Part shown: positions 19,217-30,030 of the stretch, one piece after another | Layout of the letters: each line of letters opens with the position of its first letter | Numbering within the stretch: the first letter of the stretch is position 1 | Source: a bacterium | GTDB lineage: Bacteria; Patescibacteriota; Minisyncoccia; Phycocordibacterales; UBA9973 | Reading direction: 5' to 3' | DNA length: 46,706 bases | Assembly: GCA_027484965.1 (NCBI GenBank) | Contig: JAIXRY010000009.1 | Coordinates: 1-46,706, forward strand | Notes under the pieces: model-generated | Databases searched by the model: none | Seen by the model: the letters and a program-made list of their open reading frames with translations, nothing else | Told to the model about the DNA's origin: nothing | Translations under genes and position numbers: made by a program

Positions 19217-19909
19217 TTAAGCAGCCTTATCTTGCTCTGATTCTATTTTATTTAGTTCTTCTTTTGTAATAACTCCTTTTGTTATTTTTTCTAGATTTTC
19301 ATCTTTATCATCTTCCATAAATTCATTAAAAGAAGGATATTCTTCTTCTGTAATGCGTTCCGGTTCTGTTTTGAATAGTTTTCTGATTAGACCTCTAAGG
19401 CCGCGCCGCTTCTTATTTTCAGGAATTGTTTTTAGATTGTCTTTTCCAGCGTATCCACCGTATACTGTTCGGTCTATATCTTTTGTTTGAAATGGTGTAC
19501 CTAAATATGACTTGTCTTTGTATTGTTGGTTTATTGATTCGTGGTATCTGTATTCACCTGATTCTTGTTGTTCATATGCTCTTCCAATGGCATTACGTAA
19601 ACCTTCCATGTCTGGATTTAGATGTTCAGGATATTGGTCAGGGTATTGAGATTTTAGTTGTTCGTGGATTTGTTCATCAATTTCTTCTGCGCTCATACCG
19701 TCGTATTTATATGCTTCTGGTCCAACGTGTTCGTAATCTACATTGTTGTTTTCTTCTACTTCAATATTTTTTTTATCAATTAATTCATCAATAGAAGGTG
19801 ACTGATCAACAATTTCTTTTTTTATTTTTCCATCTACAGAGTCTTCATATTTGTTGTAACTGTCTGCTTGGTTTTTAATTACTCCTTTTATAAAGTGTTC
19901 TTCTTTCAT
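19217..19909 (-). CDS. hypothetical acidic protein
   Basis: 230-aa ORF between efp and recA. Confidence 0.65.
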   Translation of the reverse strand: MKEEHFIKGVIKNQADSYNKYEDSVDGKIKKEIVDQSPSIDELIDKKNIEVEENNNVDYEHVGPEAYKYDGMSAEEIDEQIHEQLKSQYPDQYPEHLNPDMEGLRNAIGRAYEQQESGEYRYHESINQQYKDKSYLGTPFQTKDIDRTVYGGYAGKDNLKTIPENKKRRGLRGLIRKLFKTEPERITEEEYPSFNEFMEDDKDENLEKITKGVITKEELNKIESEQDKAA

Positions 19910-19932
19910 AAAAATTTAGGTTAGATAGTTTG

Positions 19933-21090
19933 CTATTCACCAGAACTTTCCATTACAACTTCTTTCATGCGATTGCGTACATTTTTCAATATTTCATCGC
20001 GAAGTTTTGGATTATCTTTCATAAATGTACGAGTTGCGTCATATCCACGCCCAAGCTTCACTTCTTTTTGTGTTTCAAAAGAATCTGCTTTGTCTTCAGT
20101 ATCTTCTGCCTTTTCAGCTTTAGATTTCTTTCCAGATTCTTTTGGAATTATTTTGATATCTTCGTCTGGGCGAGTGTATGTATAACTCACACCTCCAGCC
20201 TTTGATATGATTCCAAGTTTTTCACCTAGTGCTATAAGTTCACCTTCGAGTGATATTCCTTCACCATAAATAATATCGAACTCTGTTTGTTTGAATGGGG
20301 CAGCGACCTTATTTTTTACAACTTTCACACGAGTGCGACTTCCTACCACTTCTTCACCCTTTTTTATTTGTGCAATACGGCGAATATCGAGACGAATAGA
20401 AGTGTAGAATTTTAGAGCTTTTCCTCCTGGGGTTGTTTCTGGATTACCAAACATAACACCAATTTGCATACGGATTTGGTTGATGAAAATAACAACAGTG
20501 TTTGAACGAGCAACAATTGCTGTTAGTTTACGAAGAGCTTGAGACATAAGACGAGCTTGTTTTCCTACATGTTGAGCACCCATATCTCCTTCGATTTCAT
20601 CTTTTGGAGTAAGAGCTGCAACAGAATCAACAACTACAACGTCTATTTTTCCAGAACGAACAAGACTCTCTGTTATTTCAAGTCCTTGCTCTCCTGTATC
20701 TGGTTGTGAAATGAGAAGGTCGTTAATTTTAACACCAAGATTTTTTGCATATTCAGGATCCATTGCATGTTCAGCATCTATATATGCACATACACCGCCT
20801 TTCTTTTGAGCTTCTGCGACTATATGTAGAGCTAGAGTACTTTTACCTGAAGATTCAGGTCCATATATTTCAATCATTCTTCCGCGAGGCATTCCTCCTA
20901 CACCAAGCGCAATATCAAGACCAATAGATCCTGTTGGAATAACATCGACATTTACTTTTGGAGTTTGACCAAGTTTCATAATTGCTCCTTCACCAAATTT
21001 TGTTTGGATTGAACGAATTGTATCGTCAATACCGGCAGTTCCTACTGCTTCTTTCATTACTTTTACTTTTGTAGATTTTTTGAGGGCCAT
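19933..21090 (-). CDS. recA: recombinase RecA
   Basis: [59 protein letters not shown]. Confidence 0.98.
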   Translation of the reverse strand: MALKKSTKVKVMKEAVGTAGIDDTIRSIQTKFGEGAIMKLGQTPKVNVDVIPTGSIGLDIALGVGGMPRGRMIEIYGPESSGKSTLALHIVAEAQKKGGVCAYIDAEHAMDPEYAKNLGVKINDLLISQPDTGEQGLEITESLVRSGKIDVVVVDSVAALTPKDEIEGDMGAQHVGKQARLMSQALRKLTAIVARSNTVVIFINQIRMQIGVMFGNPETTPGGKALKFYTSIRLDIRRIAQIKKGEEVVGSRTRVKVVKNKVAAPFKQTEFDIIYGEGISLEGELIALGEKLGIISKAGGVSYTYTRPDEDIKIIPKESGKKSKAEKAEDTEDKADSFETQKEVKLGRGYDATRTFMKDNPKLRDEILKNVRNRMKEVVMESSGE

Positions 21091-21118
21091 ATATGTAGAT
21101 AGTTAATTAATATACTGT

Positions 21119-21562
21119 TTATATTTTACTTGCACTCGGCGGACCATCGAGTGAGTCATTCTGAATAATTTTTGTTTCTATGTTTGCCCCAATTGGTGGA
21201 GAGATTGTTTCTTTTTCCACGAGAAGTTGATAAGTTTTTTTGTTTGCTTTGCCAAACCTATCATATGCTTTTACTGTGAGTACTGTGTATCCTGAGGGGA
21301 GTCCTAGAGATGCTTGCCAGTTTCCTTTTTGATCGATAGGTATAGGATTGTCATTTATATATAGTTCTTTTGTGTTTTTTGTTGTTCCAGAAAGATTGAA
21401 CGCTCCACCATTAATAGTAGTCCCGTTCTCTAAATCATCAGATGAAAAACGAGCACCTTCTATAAGAGGGAAGAATCTAGACACAGTAAAGGTAATAATA
21501 ATACTAAAGAGTACTATTAAACCTTTTTTCTCTGTACTTGATTTTTTCCACCACGATATCAT
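21119..21562 (-). CDS. membrane-anchored protein with Ig-like domain
   Basis: N-terminal TM (GLIVLFSIIITFTVSRFFPLI), NGGAFNLSGTTKNTKELYINDNPIPIDQKGNWQASLGLPSGYTVLTVKAYD. Confidence 0.75.
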   Translation of the reverse strand: MISWWKKSSTEKKGLIVLFSIIITFTVSRFFPLIEGARFSSDDLENGTTINGGAFNLSGTTKNTKELYINDNPIPIDQKGNWQASLGLPSGYTVLTVKAYDRFGKANKKTYQLLVEKETISPPIGANIETKIIQNDSLDGPPSASKI

Positions 21563-21564
21563 AA

Positions 21565-23805
21565 TTATATTTCAGGTTCATTTACTGGTTCATTTTCACG
21601 ACCACCAAGCACATCACGAGGTTTTGCACCATTTCCTGGTCCTACAATACCGCGTTCTTCAAGAATATCTATTAGACGCGCCGCGCGAGCATAGCCAATA
21701 GAAAGTTTTCTTTGTAAGAATGATGTTGAAGCTTTTCCACTCTCAATAACTATTTGCTTTGCTGTTTCGTAGAGATCGTCATCATCATTATCTCCTTCGA
21801 TACTACTTTCAAATATAGATTTATCACTAGAAATGTTTGTTCCTGAAATATCAATAAGATTTGGGATTTCGTCCTTGTATGCTTCACTTAGATATTTTAC
21901 AACTTTCTTTACTTCTTCTTCTGTAATATATGCAGATTGTAGACGGTTTGGCTGACCTTCACCTCCAGAATAGAGCATGTCTCCAGCTCCTAGAAGTTTT
22001 TCAGCTCCGACAGTATCAAGAATTGTGCGAGAGTCTATACCTGTAGGAACACGAAGAGCAATACGAGTAGGAACGTTTGCTTTAATAAGACCTGTAATAA
22101 CGTTTACTTCAGGGCGTTGTGTTGAAAGAATAAGGTGGATACCGACAGCTCGAGACATTTGAGCAAGGCGAACAATAGCCGCTTCAAGCTCTCTTGGATA
22201 TGCCTGCATAATATCTGCGAGCTCATCGATGATAATCACAATATAAGGCATTTTGTCTGGACCTGTACCTTCAATAGCGTCTTTTGGTGCTTTGTATGTT
22301 TTTACAATGTTGTCGTGATAAGACTCGATATCACGAACACTTTCTGACTGAAGGATATCGTATCTTCTTTCCATCTCTTTTGCTGCCCATTTAAGCGCAA
22401 GAATAGCTTTCTTGGCATCTATAATTACAGGTGTGAGTAGGTGAGGAATTTTATTATAAAGAGTGAGCTCAACACGCTTAGGGTCCACCATGATAAGCTT
22501 CAATGCTTCTGGTCCATTTCTATACAGAAGTGACGCCACGATAGAGTGGATAGTTACAGATTTACCAGATCCAGTTGTACCTGCAATCAATGCATGAGGG
22601 GCTTTCGCCATGTTTACATAGTGAGGTTTACCGGCAACGTCACGACCAAGAGCGACAGTGAGAGGTTTTGGTGCACTTTGGAATCTTTCATCAGAAAGAA
22701 GAGCTCCAAGTCCAACCATGGCTTTTGTCTTGTTTGGAATTTCTATACCCACGAGAGACTTTCCTGGGATAGGTGCTTCGATACGAACAGGGTGAGCGGC
22801 AAGTGCAAGAGCGAGGTCGTTTTGAAGACCTACGATACGAGAAAGTTTTACTCCAACAGCAGGCTTCAGAGCATAGCGAGTGAATGTTGGTCCAATAGTA
22901 ATTTCATCCATCTCGACTTCAATACCGAAGTTGAGTAGTGTTCGTTTTATGATATTTGCATTTGCTTTGATGTCTCCAACATTTGCCTTACCTTTGTCTG
23001 CTTCAAGAAGATTGAGTGGTGGAGGAACATAAGTTGCGTGTTTTGTGAATGCATTTTTTTGAATTTTAAAATCACCAACTTCATCACTAAAATCTGAAAT
23101 TTTTGTCTCACGTGTCTTCGCTTCGCTTTGAGAATTTTCGACAGCTTTATTTTCTTTTGCGTCGACTGCCATCCCTTCGATAACTTCTGGAACTTTGTTT
23201 GGATCAAAAGTCTGCCCTGCGACAAATTCTTCGAATTCTTCACCCTCGTCTTTTTTGTGTAGTTTGTTTTTTATCCATTCAATGAGAGGGGTGATGTGTG
23301 GACGTCTATCGAAGAGTACAAAGAGTGACCCTACAAGTATTGCTGAAAGGAAGATAACAGAAACATAAACATCAAAAAGTTTTATGAATGGCCATGATAC
23401 AAACGATCCTATATATCCAGCAGATTGCTTACTTGCAATATCAAGAAGTCCAAGTGATGTTAAGAAGAAAAGAGAAGCGCTCGCTGTATGAATTTTTGCA
23501 AGGTGAGGTCTCTCGGGTTTCAAAAAAGAGATACCTAAAATTGTCCCCAAAATAGGCAGAAGAAAGTATCCATAACCAAAAAGTGAGTATAATCCTTTGT
23601 ATGTATAAGAACCCACAACACCTGCTTTTTTGAGGGCTGCAAGTGTGAAGAAGAGCACTAAAACAAAAGTGATCAATGCGTATATTCCGTGTCTTGTTTC
23701 ATCCTTTAAAAAACTTTCTTTTGGTTCAATTTGGTTGTTTTTTGAACCTCTTACCTTTGATGATTCAGTGTCATCTTTTTTTGTTTGTGTGTTCTTTTTA
23801 GCCAT
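21565..23805 (-). CDS. ftsK: FtsK/SpoIIIE family DNA translocase
   Basis: 4 TM N-terminus; Walker A GTTGSGKSV; LILSTQRPEVNVITGLIKANVPTRIALRV; C-terminal gamma-type winged helix. Confidence 0.95.
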   Translation of the reverse strand: MAKKNTQTKKDDTESSKVRGSKNNQIEPKESFLKDETRHGIYALITFVLVLFFTLAALKKAGVVGSYTYKGLYSLFGYGYFLLPILGTILGISFLKPERPHLAKIHTASASLFFLTSLGLLDIASKQSAGYIGSFVSWPFIKLFDVYVSVIFLSAILVGSLFVLFDRRPHITPLIEWIKNKLHKKDEGEEFEEFVAGQTFDPNKVPEVIEGMAVDAKENKAVENSQSEAKTRETKISDFSDEVGDFKIQKNAFTKHATYVPPPLNLLEADKGKANVGDIKANANIIKRTLLNFGIEVEMDEITIGPTFTRYALKPAVGVKLSRIVGLQNDLALALAAHPVRIEAPIPGKSLVGIEIPNKTKAMVGLGALLSDERFQSAPKPLTVALGRDVAGKPHYVNMAKAPHALIAGTTGSGKSVTIHSIVASLLYRNGPEALKLIMVDPKRVELTLYNKIPHLLTPVIIDAKKAILALKWAAKEMERRYDILQSESVRDIESYHDNIVKTYKAPKDAIEGTGPDKMPYIVIIIDELADIMQAYPRELEAAIVRLAQMSRAVGIHLILSTQRPEVNVITGLIKANVPTRIALRVPTGIDSRTILDTVGAEKLLGAGDMLYSGGEGQPNRLQSAYITEEEVKKVVKYLSEAYKDEIPNLIDISGTNISSDKSIFESSIEGDNDDDDLYETAKQIVIESGKASTSFLQRKLSIGYARAARLIDILEERGIVGPGNGAKPRDVLGGRENEPVNEPEI

Positions 23806-23974
23806 AGAAATATAGACTAATTATATCATGTAAGACATATGAAATCATAGAAAAAACCTTATAAAACAAGAATAAAAAGTCCGCAAGTTGTGCAATGTCT
23901 TTTTGAGCGTATAATAAAGACATCAAATTTTTATCAACTGTCCAATACTCATAAAAGACAAATTAACAGACAAT

Positions 23975-24766
23975 ATGGAACACTTAAAAGACATACAAAA
24001 AAAGACACAAAGTATAGTCACTGCGCTGTACATGGTTTCTGATTTTATGAATGATAATGAGCCTGTTAAACTAGAACTCAGAAGTATTGGTGTGTCCTTG
24101 ATTAAAGATGTACTCTCTCTCCAAATGTCTGATAGAGGTGAGCACTACAAGAGAGTCTCAATTGTTCGTTACAAGATTGCAGAACTTCAAACTCTGATAA
24201 GTCTAGGACGAACTCTCGGAATGGTGTCCATGATGAATTCAAAACTTTTAGATGACGAGCTTGTGAGTCTTTCTCATGCATTAGAACATGTAAGACCTAT
24301 TGAAAATATAAAATCAAAATCATTCATTCTTCCAGAAAATCTTTTTAAAGAAGAATTTAAAAAAGAAACTGTTCTAGCTGATCGAGATACGACATCGATT
24401 CATGCAGAAAAGAGTGTCAGAGATTATAGTGTCGCCAGTCCTGTTAATATTGGAAATAGTTCATTTCAAAAATTCTCTTTTGAAAAAAATAGTACAGGAA
24501 GTGACATGTCTCACACCAACACTCTTCCTAAAAGGACAGATGAAAATGTAATCATAAAGACAGAAATAAAAGACAATAGAAAAAAAGAAATAATGGACAC
24601 AATTAAAAGACAAGGAGGAGTGTCAGGTGTAACTATAAAAGACATTACAAAATTGTTTACAGATGTAAGTGAGAAAACAATACAAAGAGAACTAACAGAA
24701 ATGCTTCAAAAAGGACAAATTAAAAAGACAGGTGAAAAACGCTGGAGTAGATATTACCCTCTATAA
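23975..24766 (+). CDS. protein with N-terminal helical region and C-terminal winged-helix (DeoR-like HTH)
   Basis: KKEIMDTIKRQGGVSGVTIKDITKLFTDVSEKTIQRELTEMLQKGQIKKTGEKRWSRYYP. Confidence 0.7.
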   Translation: MEHLKDIQKKTQSIVTALYMVSDFMNDNEPVKLELRSIGVSLIKDVLSLQMSDRGEHYKRVSIVRYKIAELQTLISLGRTLGMVSMMNSKLLDDELVSLSHALEHVRPIENIKSKSFILPENLFKEEFKKETVLADRDTTSIHAEKSVRDYSVASPVNIGNSSFQKFSFEKNSTGSDMSHTNTLPKRTDENVIIKTEIKDNRKKEIMDTIKRQGGVSGVTIKDITKLFTDVSEKTIQRELTEMLQKGQIKKTGEKRWSRYYPL

Positions 24767-24850
24767 AATTCTTTAAGAATTTATTAAAAGACATTAATTT
24801 TAAAATTAGGGATTTATTAAAATTACTATAGGACAGATTTAATCAAAAAA

Positions 24851-24886
24851 AGGAGCGGGACCCAACAGGGTCCCGCTCCATTTTTT
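24851..24886 (+). terminator. GC-rich intrinsic terminator
   Basis: GGAGCGGGACCC aaca GGGTCCCGCTCC ATTTTTT. Confidence 0.9.
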
Positions 24887-25099
24887 ACCAATCACGACTC
24901 TTACATACTACACCTTACAACTACCAAAAAGTGACCATCCAGAAACCTTTGAATTAATGTCTCTAGTATTTTTATAAAAGTAGAGAAAAATTATTTTTCA
25001 ACGTTTTCCACATTGATTTTTATTTCTTATTCATCTTCATTTAGGTATACTTATCTTTGTATATATTACGTGCATTTTTTTATGTATTGTGGTAATATA

Positions 25100-25465
25100 C
25101 AAGTATCCCTCCAAGGAGTGAGCTATCGACACAACTTGGTTCCCGAGCGGTTTTACGTAAGGGTAAAAGGGGATATATCGAAGCGGAACGATCATTGACA
25201 AATGAATAGGAAATACAAAGTGATGCCGACTGCGTATTTTCGCTCGTTCGTTTATCAATATCTTCCGTGTATCGGCCATGTCGACACGGCAGATTCAATC
25301 TTTCCAAACCCACATTGTGAATTTGAATTAATCGCATAATTCTCTAATTAAAATAATTTTGATTTTTGACTTATAACTTTTGATTTGAATCTACGGTGTG
25401 GGTTTGGAGAACCCTAACCGCATACATCTTAGTTTGTCGAAACTAACTATCAAGTATGCAGTATT
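25100..25465 (+). ncRNA. candidate structured noncoding RNA / long structured 5' leader
   Basis: No convincing ORF; nested helices CCAAACCCACA(25306-25316)/TGTGGGTTTGG(25397-25407), GCATAC...GTATGC (25420-25459) enclosing TTAGTTT-GTCG-AAACTAA, and alternative GCCGA/TCGGC vs CCGTGT/ACACGG pairings. Confidence 0.5.
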
Positions 25466-25527
25466 ACAAAATTGGTAACTCATTTAAAAGTGTTATCAAA
25501 TAATACAAAAGTTTTTTAAATTTAATT

Positions 25528-28500
25528 ATGAATAAATTCTCATCAACAACTTTGAAAGTTGTTGCTGCTGGAGTATTCGCTTTTGCTATGGCGTTCGCGT
25601 CAACAGCAAGTGCTTACACTTTCACAACAACACTTAGACAAGGTTCAAGAGGAGTAGCTGTTCAAGAACTACAAAAGTTTTTGAATGCTTACTCTTCAGA
25701 AACAGTAGTTGCTACTTCTGGCGCAGGTTCAGCAGGTAAAGAAACTACATCTTTCGGTCCAGCTACTAGAAGAGCAGTTATCGCTTTCCAAAAGAAAAAC
25801 GGTCTTGCTCAAGTAGGACAAGTTGGTCCAGCTACTCGTGCTCTTCTTAACGGAACAAGTACAGGTGGTGGTTCAAATCCAGTAACAAATACTAATGGTG
25901 TTTCAAGAGCTACAACAAGTCCAGCTTCAGGAACTCTTATTGCTACACAAGCTAATGCAAAACTTCTTGATATGACTTTTGCTGGTAACTACACAGTTAC
26001 TAATGTAAAACTTATGAAAGGAGGTATCTCAACAAACTCAGCACTTTCAAACATTTACTTGTTTGATGGCGCAACACGTTTGACAGATGCTGCAACAGTT
26101 AACTCAATGGGAGAAATCTCATTCAACGCTCCATCAGGTCTATTTATGGTAAATGGTTCAAAAACTATTTCTGTAATGGCTGATGTTGCTTCAGGTACAT
26201 CAGGACAAACAGTTTCTGTTAGCTTTGCTTCTGCTATGGCAGGAACAACAGCTGTTACAGGATCTGCAGAAGGTAGTACATTTACTATAGCTGCAAATCC
26301 TTCTAACATGTCAACAGTTTCATTTACATCTTCAACTGTTACTCCTTCAGGAGCAACATTGAACACAGGTTCAAATGTAACTCTATGGCAATCATCAGCA
26401 ACTATTGGAAACAATGATGTTTTCTTTGATCGCGTTGCTTTCCGTCAAGTTGGTTCAGCTCCAGCTTCAGCATTTGCAAACTTCAAACTCTATGTAAATG
26501 GAACACAAGTTGCATCAGCTGCTGGTCTTGACTCAAACGGTTATGTAACATTCGTTCCTACATCTCCTGTTCGTCTTCTTTCAGGGACTCGTATAATGCG
26601 TGTTGACGCAGACGTTGTTTCAGGAGCATCACGTACAGTACAGCTTTCTCTTAGAACAGCTGCAGATGCAGGATTCCGTGATTCACAACTTGGTGTTAAT
26701 GTAACTGCTGCAGGTCTTCCTGAAGTAGCAACAACAGCAAGTACAATCGCAGGATCAACAGGTGGTACTATTACTATCGAAAAAGATGTAACATCACCTT
26801 CACAAAACGTTGCTCTTTCAAGTAACGATGCAGTGCTAGGTATCTTCAAAGCAACTGTATACGGTGAACCTGTAAAAGTTGAAACTCTTACAGTTGGAGG
26901 AACATACTCTGTTACTTCTACTATCCGTAACGGACGTCTTTTGATTAACGGTACACAATATGGTTCTACAGCAACTCTAGTTCCAGCAGGTACATCATTT
27001 ACTACAAACTACACAATCTACCCAGGTACTCCTGTTATGATTGAAGTTCGTGGAGATATATTTGACAATGACGGAACACAAAGTTTTGTTGGTGGAAGTA
27101 CAATACTTACAACAATCGTTGCAGGTTCAGCTAATGGTCAAAAAATGGATTCACTTGGATCAGTAGATGTTCCAGCTGCAAACGTAAGTTCAAATACATT
27201 GACTGTTGGTACAACAGCAATGACTTTGTCTAGAAATGCAACATACACAAACCAAACAGTAGTTCTTCCACAAACAGCTTACAAAGTTGGTTCATGGAAT
27301 CTAGTTGGTTCTTCAATCGAAGATATTCTTTTGACAACATTGTCATTTGATATTGATTCAGTAACAAACACTACATTTAGTGCAGCTGACATGACAAATG
27401 TTTACGCTGTTATTAAGTCAGGTGGCGCAACAGTTCTTACAACTTCACCAGTTGGAACAGCTACTGCAGCTGATAACAATGTTTCTGTTAACTACACTCT
27501 TGCTAAAAACGCAAGTATCACAGTAGAGTTCTTTGCAACTCTTGGTTCAACAGTAACAGCGGCTGACTCAGTTAAAACAGACCTTACTGTAACAGGACAA
27601 TCACTAACAAGTGGAAGTTCAATTACAGCAACATCTGCTGATACTGATGGACAAACATTGACAGCAGGTGCAGGATCATTGACTATTACAGCTGATGCTT
27701 CAACACCTACAAGTCCAATCGTTTACTCTGATAACCAAACAGTTCGTACAGCAGCATTCAAATTTGCTTCTGTAAACACTGGTTACAAAGTTACAGACAT
27801 TACTTTGACAATCCCTGCAGCTGGTGCAACTATTGCTAATACAGTAAATATTTCATCAACAACAGGATCATTCTCAGCTTCAATGACTGCAGGTGCAACA
27901 ATGACATTCTCTGGTCTTAACTGGAATATTCCAGCTAACACAAATGCAGTATTGAATGTAGACCTAGTTCTTGGATCTGTTGGATTCTCAGCAGGTACAT
28001 CAGGAGCAAGTCTTGCAACTGCTTTGACAGACGTAACAGCAACTTCTGCAGCTACAGGTGTATCTGCAGCAGCGACAGAATCAAATCCAGCAGGAACAAC
28101 ATTCTACGCTTACGCAGCAACTCCAACAATCACTCAAACAGAACTTTCTAGTTCAGAAAGTTTGCTTGGAACAGGTACAAAGAATGTTGCTAAATTCGCT
28201 GTTTCTTCAAATGGAGGTGAAATCTCTTGGAAGAAATTGATCTTCACTGTAACTCGTGCAATCTCAGGTACTGATACTCTTGCAACACCAACACTTTGGG
28301 ATGCAGATACTAATACTCAAATTGCAGGAACACCAGCATTCACAGGATCTGTGGAAGCTGATGGCGGAACAGCAGGTACAATTACTTTTGTTGCTACTAA
28401 CGAACAACAAATTAATGGTACAAAGAACTACATATTGAAAGTAGTTGTTGCAGGTACAATTACAGATGGGGATAACCTAAACGTAAGTATCGCACAACCT

Positions 28501-28665
28501 TCTTCATACGTAGCTCCTGCAGCTTACGCTACAGTAGCTGGCACAACATCATCATTCACATGGTCTGATATGTCAGCTTCAAGTCACTCAGAGTCAACTA
28601 CTGACTGGAGTAACGGTTTTGGAATCAAGAATCTTCCAACAAATACTTGGACTCTTTCAAAATAG
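25528..28665 (+). CDS. large secreted surface protein with N-terminal peptidoglycan-binding domain and repeated Ig-like segments
   Basis: Signal peptide; LRQGSRGVAVQELQKFLNA...FGPATRRAVIAFQKKNGLAQVGQVGPATRALLN (PG_binding_1-like); Thr/Ser-rich, Cys-free repeats. Confidence 0.85.
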   Translation: MNKFSSTTLKVVAAGVFAFAMAFASTASAYTFTTTLRQGSRGVAVQELQKFLNAYSSETVVATSGAGSAGKETTSFGPATRRAVIAFQKKNGLAQVGQVGPATRALLNGTSTGGGSNPVTNTNGVSRATTSPASGTLIATQANAKLLDMTFAGNYTVTNVKLMKGGISTNSALSNIYLFDGATRLTDAATVNSMGEISFNAPSGLFMVNGSKTISVMADVASGTSGQTVSVSFASAMAGTTAVTGSAEGSTFTIAANPSNMSTVSFTSSTVTPSGATLNTGSNVTLWQSSATIGNNDVFFDRVAFRQVGSAPASAFANFKLYVNGTQVASAAGLDSNGYVTFVPTSPVRLLSGTRIMRVDADVVSGASRTVQLSLRTAADAGFRDSQLGVNVTAAGLPEVATTASTIAGSTGGTITIEKDVTSPSQNVALSSNDAVLGIFKATVYGEPVKVETLTVGGTYSVTSTIRNGRLLINGTQYGSTATLVPAGTSFTTNYTIYPGTPVMIEVRGDIFDNDGTQSFVGGSTILTTIVAGSANGQKMDSLGSVDVPAANVSSNTLTVGTTAMTLSRNATYTNQTVVLPQTAYKVGSWNLVGSSIEDILLTTLSFDIDSVTNTTFSAADMTNVYAVIKSGGATVLTTSPVGTATAADNNVSVNYTLAKNASITVEFFATLGSTVTAADSVKTDLTVTGQSLTSGSSITATSADTDGQTLTAGAGSLTITADASTPTSPIVYSDNQTVRTAAFKFASVNTGYKVTDITLTIPAAGATIANTVNISSTTGSFSASMTAGATMTFSGLNWNIPANTNAVLNVDLVLGSVGFSAGTSGASLATALTDVTATSAATGVSAAATESNPAGTTFYAYAATPTITQTELSSSESLLGTGTKNVAKFAVSSNGGEISWKKLIFTVTRAISGTDTLATPTLWDADTNTQIAGTPAFTGSVEADGGTAGTITFVATNEQQINGTKNYILKVVVAGTITDGDNLNVSIAQPSSYVAPAAYATVAGTTSSFTWSDMSASSHSESTTDWSNGFGIKNLPTNTWTLSK

Positions 28666-28700
28666 TCTAACGTAAATCTTGGTCAGGTAACTTAAACCAA

Positions 28701-28735
28701 AAAAGAAAAACCCCGTAAGGGGTTTTTCTTTTTGT
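28701..28735 (+). terminator. intrinsic terminator
   Basis: AAAAACCCC gtaa GGGGTTTTTCTTTTT. Confidence 0.85.
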
Positions 28736-28750
28736 GATATACTATAAAAT

Positions 28751-29407
28751 ATGGAAAATAAGAAAAAAATAATCATAACAATATTATCTTTATTAATAGT
28801 TGCGGTATTAGTTTTTTTGTATACAAAAAACAATAAAAAAGAAAATATAACCCAAGAAGATAATTCAAAAAATGAAGAATTAAATTTGGAAAAAACAGAT
28901 AAAGAAGATGTTGTTGAAAGTGTTGAAAAGCAAGTAAGCACAAAAAAATACCAAGAATTTATGGATTTAGGTGATAGTTCTGTTAATAAAAAAGACTATA
29001 GCAGTGCTATATCTTATTACAAAAAAGCGCTTTCTTTTGGTGAGAAAGATGTTGTTTATGCAAAGATTTATAACGCCTATCTTGCTAGTAAGGATATAAA
29101 AAACGCCACAATAGCCTTAAATAAGGCAATTACAATAAATCCAGAATATACTCTATATCACATATGGTCTCTTGAACTCCAAAGATCTGTTGTTTCTTAT
29201 GACAAATTGGTTGAAATTTATAAAGACGGATATTTAAAATCAATAAAAGAATCTAAAGTTAATCTAATTACATCTTTTGCTAGAATTTCAGAAGAATTAG
29301 GTAAAAACGATGAAGCTATAAATCTTTGGAAAGACGCTCAAATTGTAAGTCCAGACAAAAAAGATATGTATCAAGCAGAAATTGATCGTATATCTTCAAA
29401 AAAATAA
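28751..29407 (+). CDS. membrane-anchored TPR-like protein
   Basis: N-terminal TM; DLGDSSVNKKDYSSAISYYKKALSFGEKD...AYLASKDIKNATIALNKAITINPEYTLY. Confidence 0.75.
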   Translation: MENKKKIIITILSLLIVAVLVFLYTKNNKKENITQEDNSKNEELNLEKTDKEDVVESVEKQVSTKKYQEFMDLGDSSVNKKDYSSAISYYKKALSFGEKDVVYAKIYNAYLASKDIKNATIALNKAITINPEYTLYHIWSLELQRSVVSYDKLVEIYKDGYLKSIKESKVNLITSFARISEELGKNDEAINLWKDAQIVSPDKKDMYQAEIDRISSKK

Positions 29408-29417
29408 TTTAATTTAA

Positions 29418-29447
29418 CAAAAAAACTACTTAACGAGTAGTTTTTTG
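29418..29447 (+). terminator. intrinsic terminator
   Basis: AAAAAACTACT taacg AGTAGTTTTTTG. Confidence 0.8.
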
Positions 29448-29516
29448 TTTGTGGAAAAACTGTGGATAAATCTCTTTTTGCAAGAGATGTAAAGACAATG
29501 ATATAATAAGCCTATT

Positions 29517-30026
29517 ATGAAACAGATATTCGATAAAATTGTTGCATGGGTGAAAAAGTATAAAGATAATATAATCCCTATCTTGGTACTCGTTCTCGTA
29601 TTTATTGTTGGTGCTATGGCTATTCGTCATGATTTTTCAAAAGAAAATTCATACGAACCAAAAAATCCAGAAGAGGTAAGTCTAGATGCGGAATCAAGTC
29701 TTTTTTTGGAAGCAGGGTCACCTGAATTAAAAGATAGTGAAATAAGTAGTGCAAATGTGGAAGTTGTAAAAGTATCAGATCCTATAGAAAGTATTACTAA
29801 AATGACTTTTAATGCGCTCTGTGTTAGTCCTGAAAAAGAAATCTCTGTATCAACTGGTACAAAGGTAAAATTTGAAAACATTCAAGGAGAAACAAAAAGT
29901 ATTAAAATTCTAGAAACTGTATACTCTATTCCACAATACAAATACCGTACATACACATTCAATACTGCTGGTAGTTTTGAAGTTTCTTGTGATAGTACTG
30001 TTGTAGGTACTGTTGTGGTAAAATAG
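29517..30026 (+). CDS. membrane-anchored protein, possible cupredoxin-like beta-sandwich
   Basis: N-terminal TM; C-terminal VSTGTKVKFENI...YRTYTFNTAGSFEVSCDSTVVGTVVVK. Confidence 0.6.
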   Translation: MKQIFDKIVAWVKKYKDNIIPILVLVLVFIVGAMAIRHDFSKENSYEPKNPEEVSLDAESSLFLEAGSPELKDSEISSANVEVVKVSDPIESITKMTFNALCVSPEKEISVSTGTKVKFENIQGETKSIKILETVYSIPQYKYRTYTFNTAGSFEVSCDSTVVGTVVVK

Positions 30027-30030
30027 ATAC

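Noticed and set aside
18510-24886. Similar GCGGRACCC...GGGTYCCGC hairpins at 18510-18561 and 24851-24886 as a mobile repeat family
   Set aside because: Both sit at gene ends with T tracts and are adequately explained as intrinsic terminators; only two copies seen.
25013-25337. Small ORFs 25013-25198 +, 25037-25279 - and 25080-25337 -
   Set aside because: Mutually overlapping on both strands, no recognisable protein features; the region is better explained as structured noncoding.
26055-26849. Antisense ORFs within the large surface protein gene
   Set aside because: Shadow ORFs resulting from codon bias (TCA/ACA-rich) of the sense gene.
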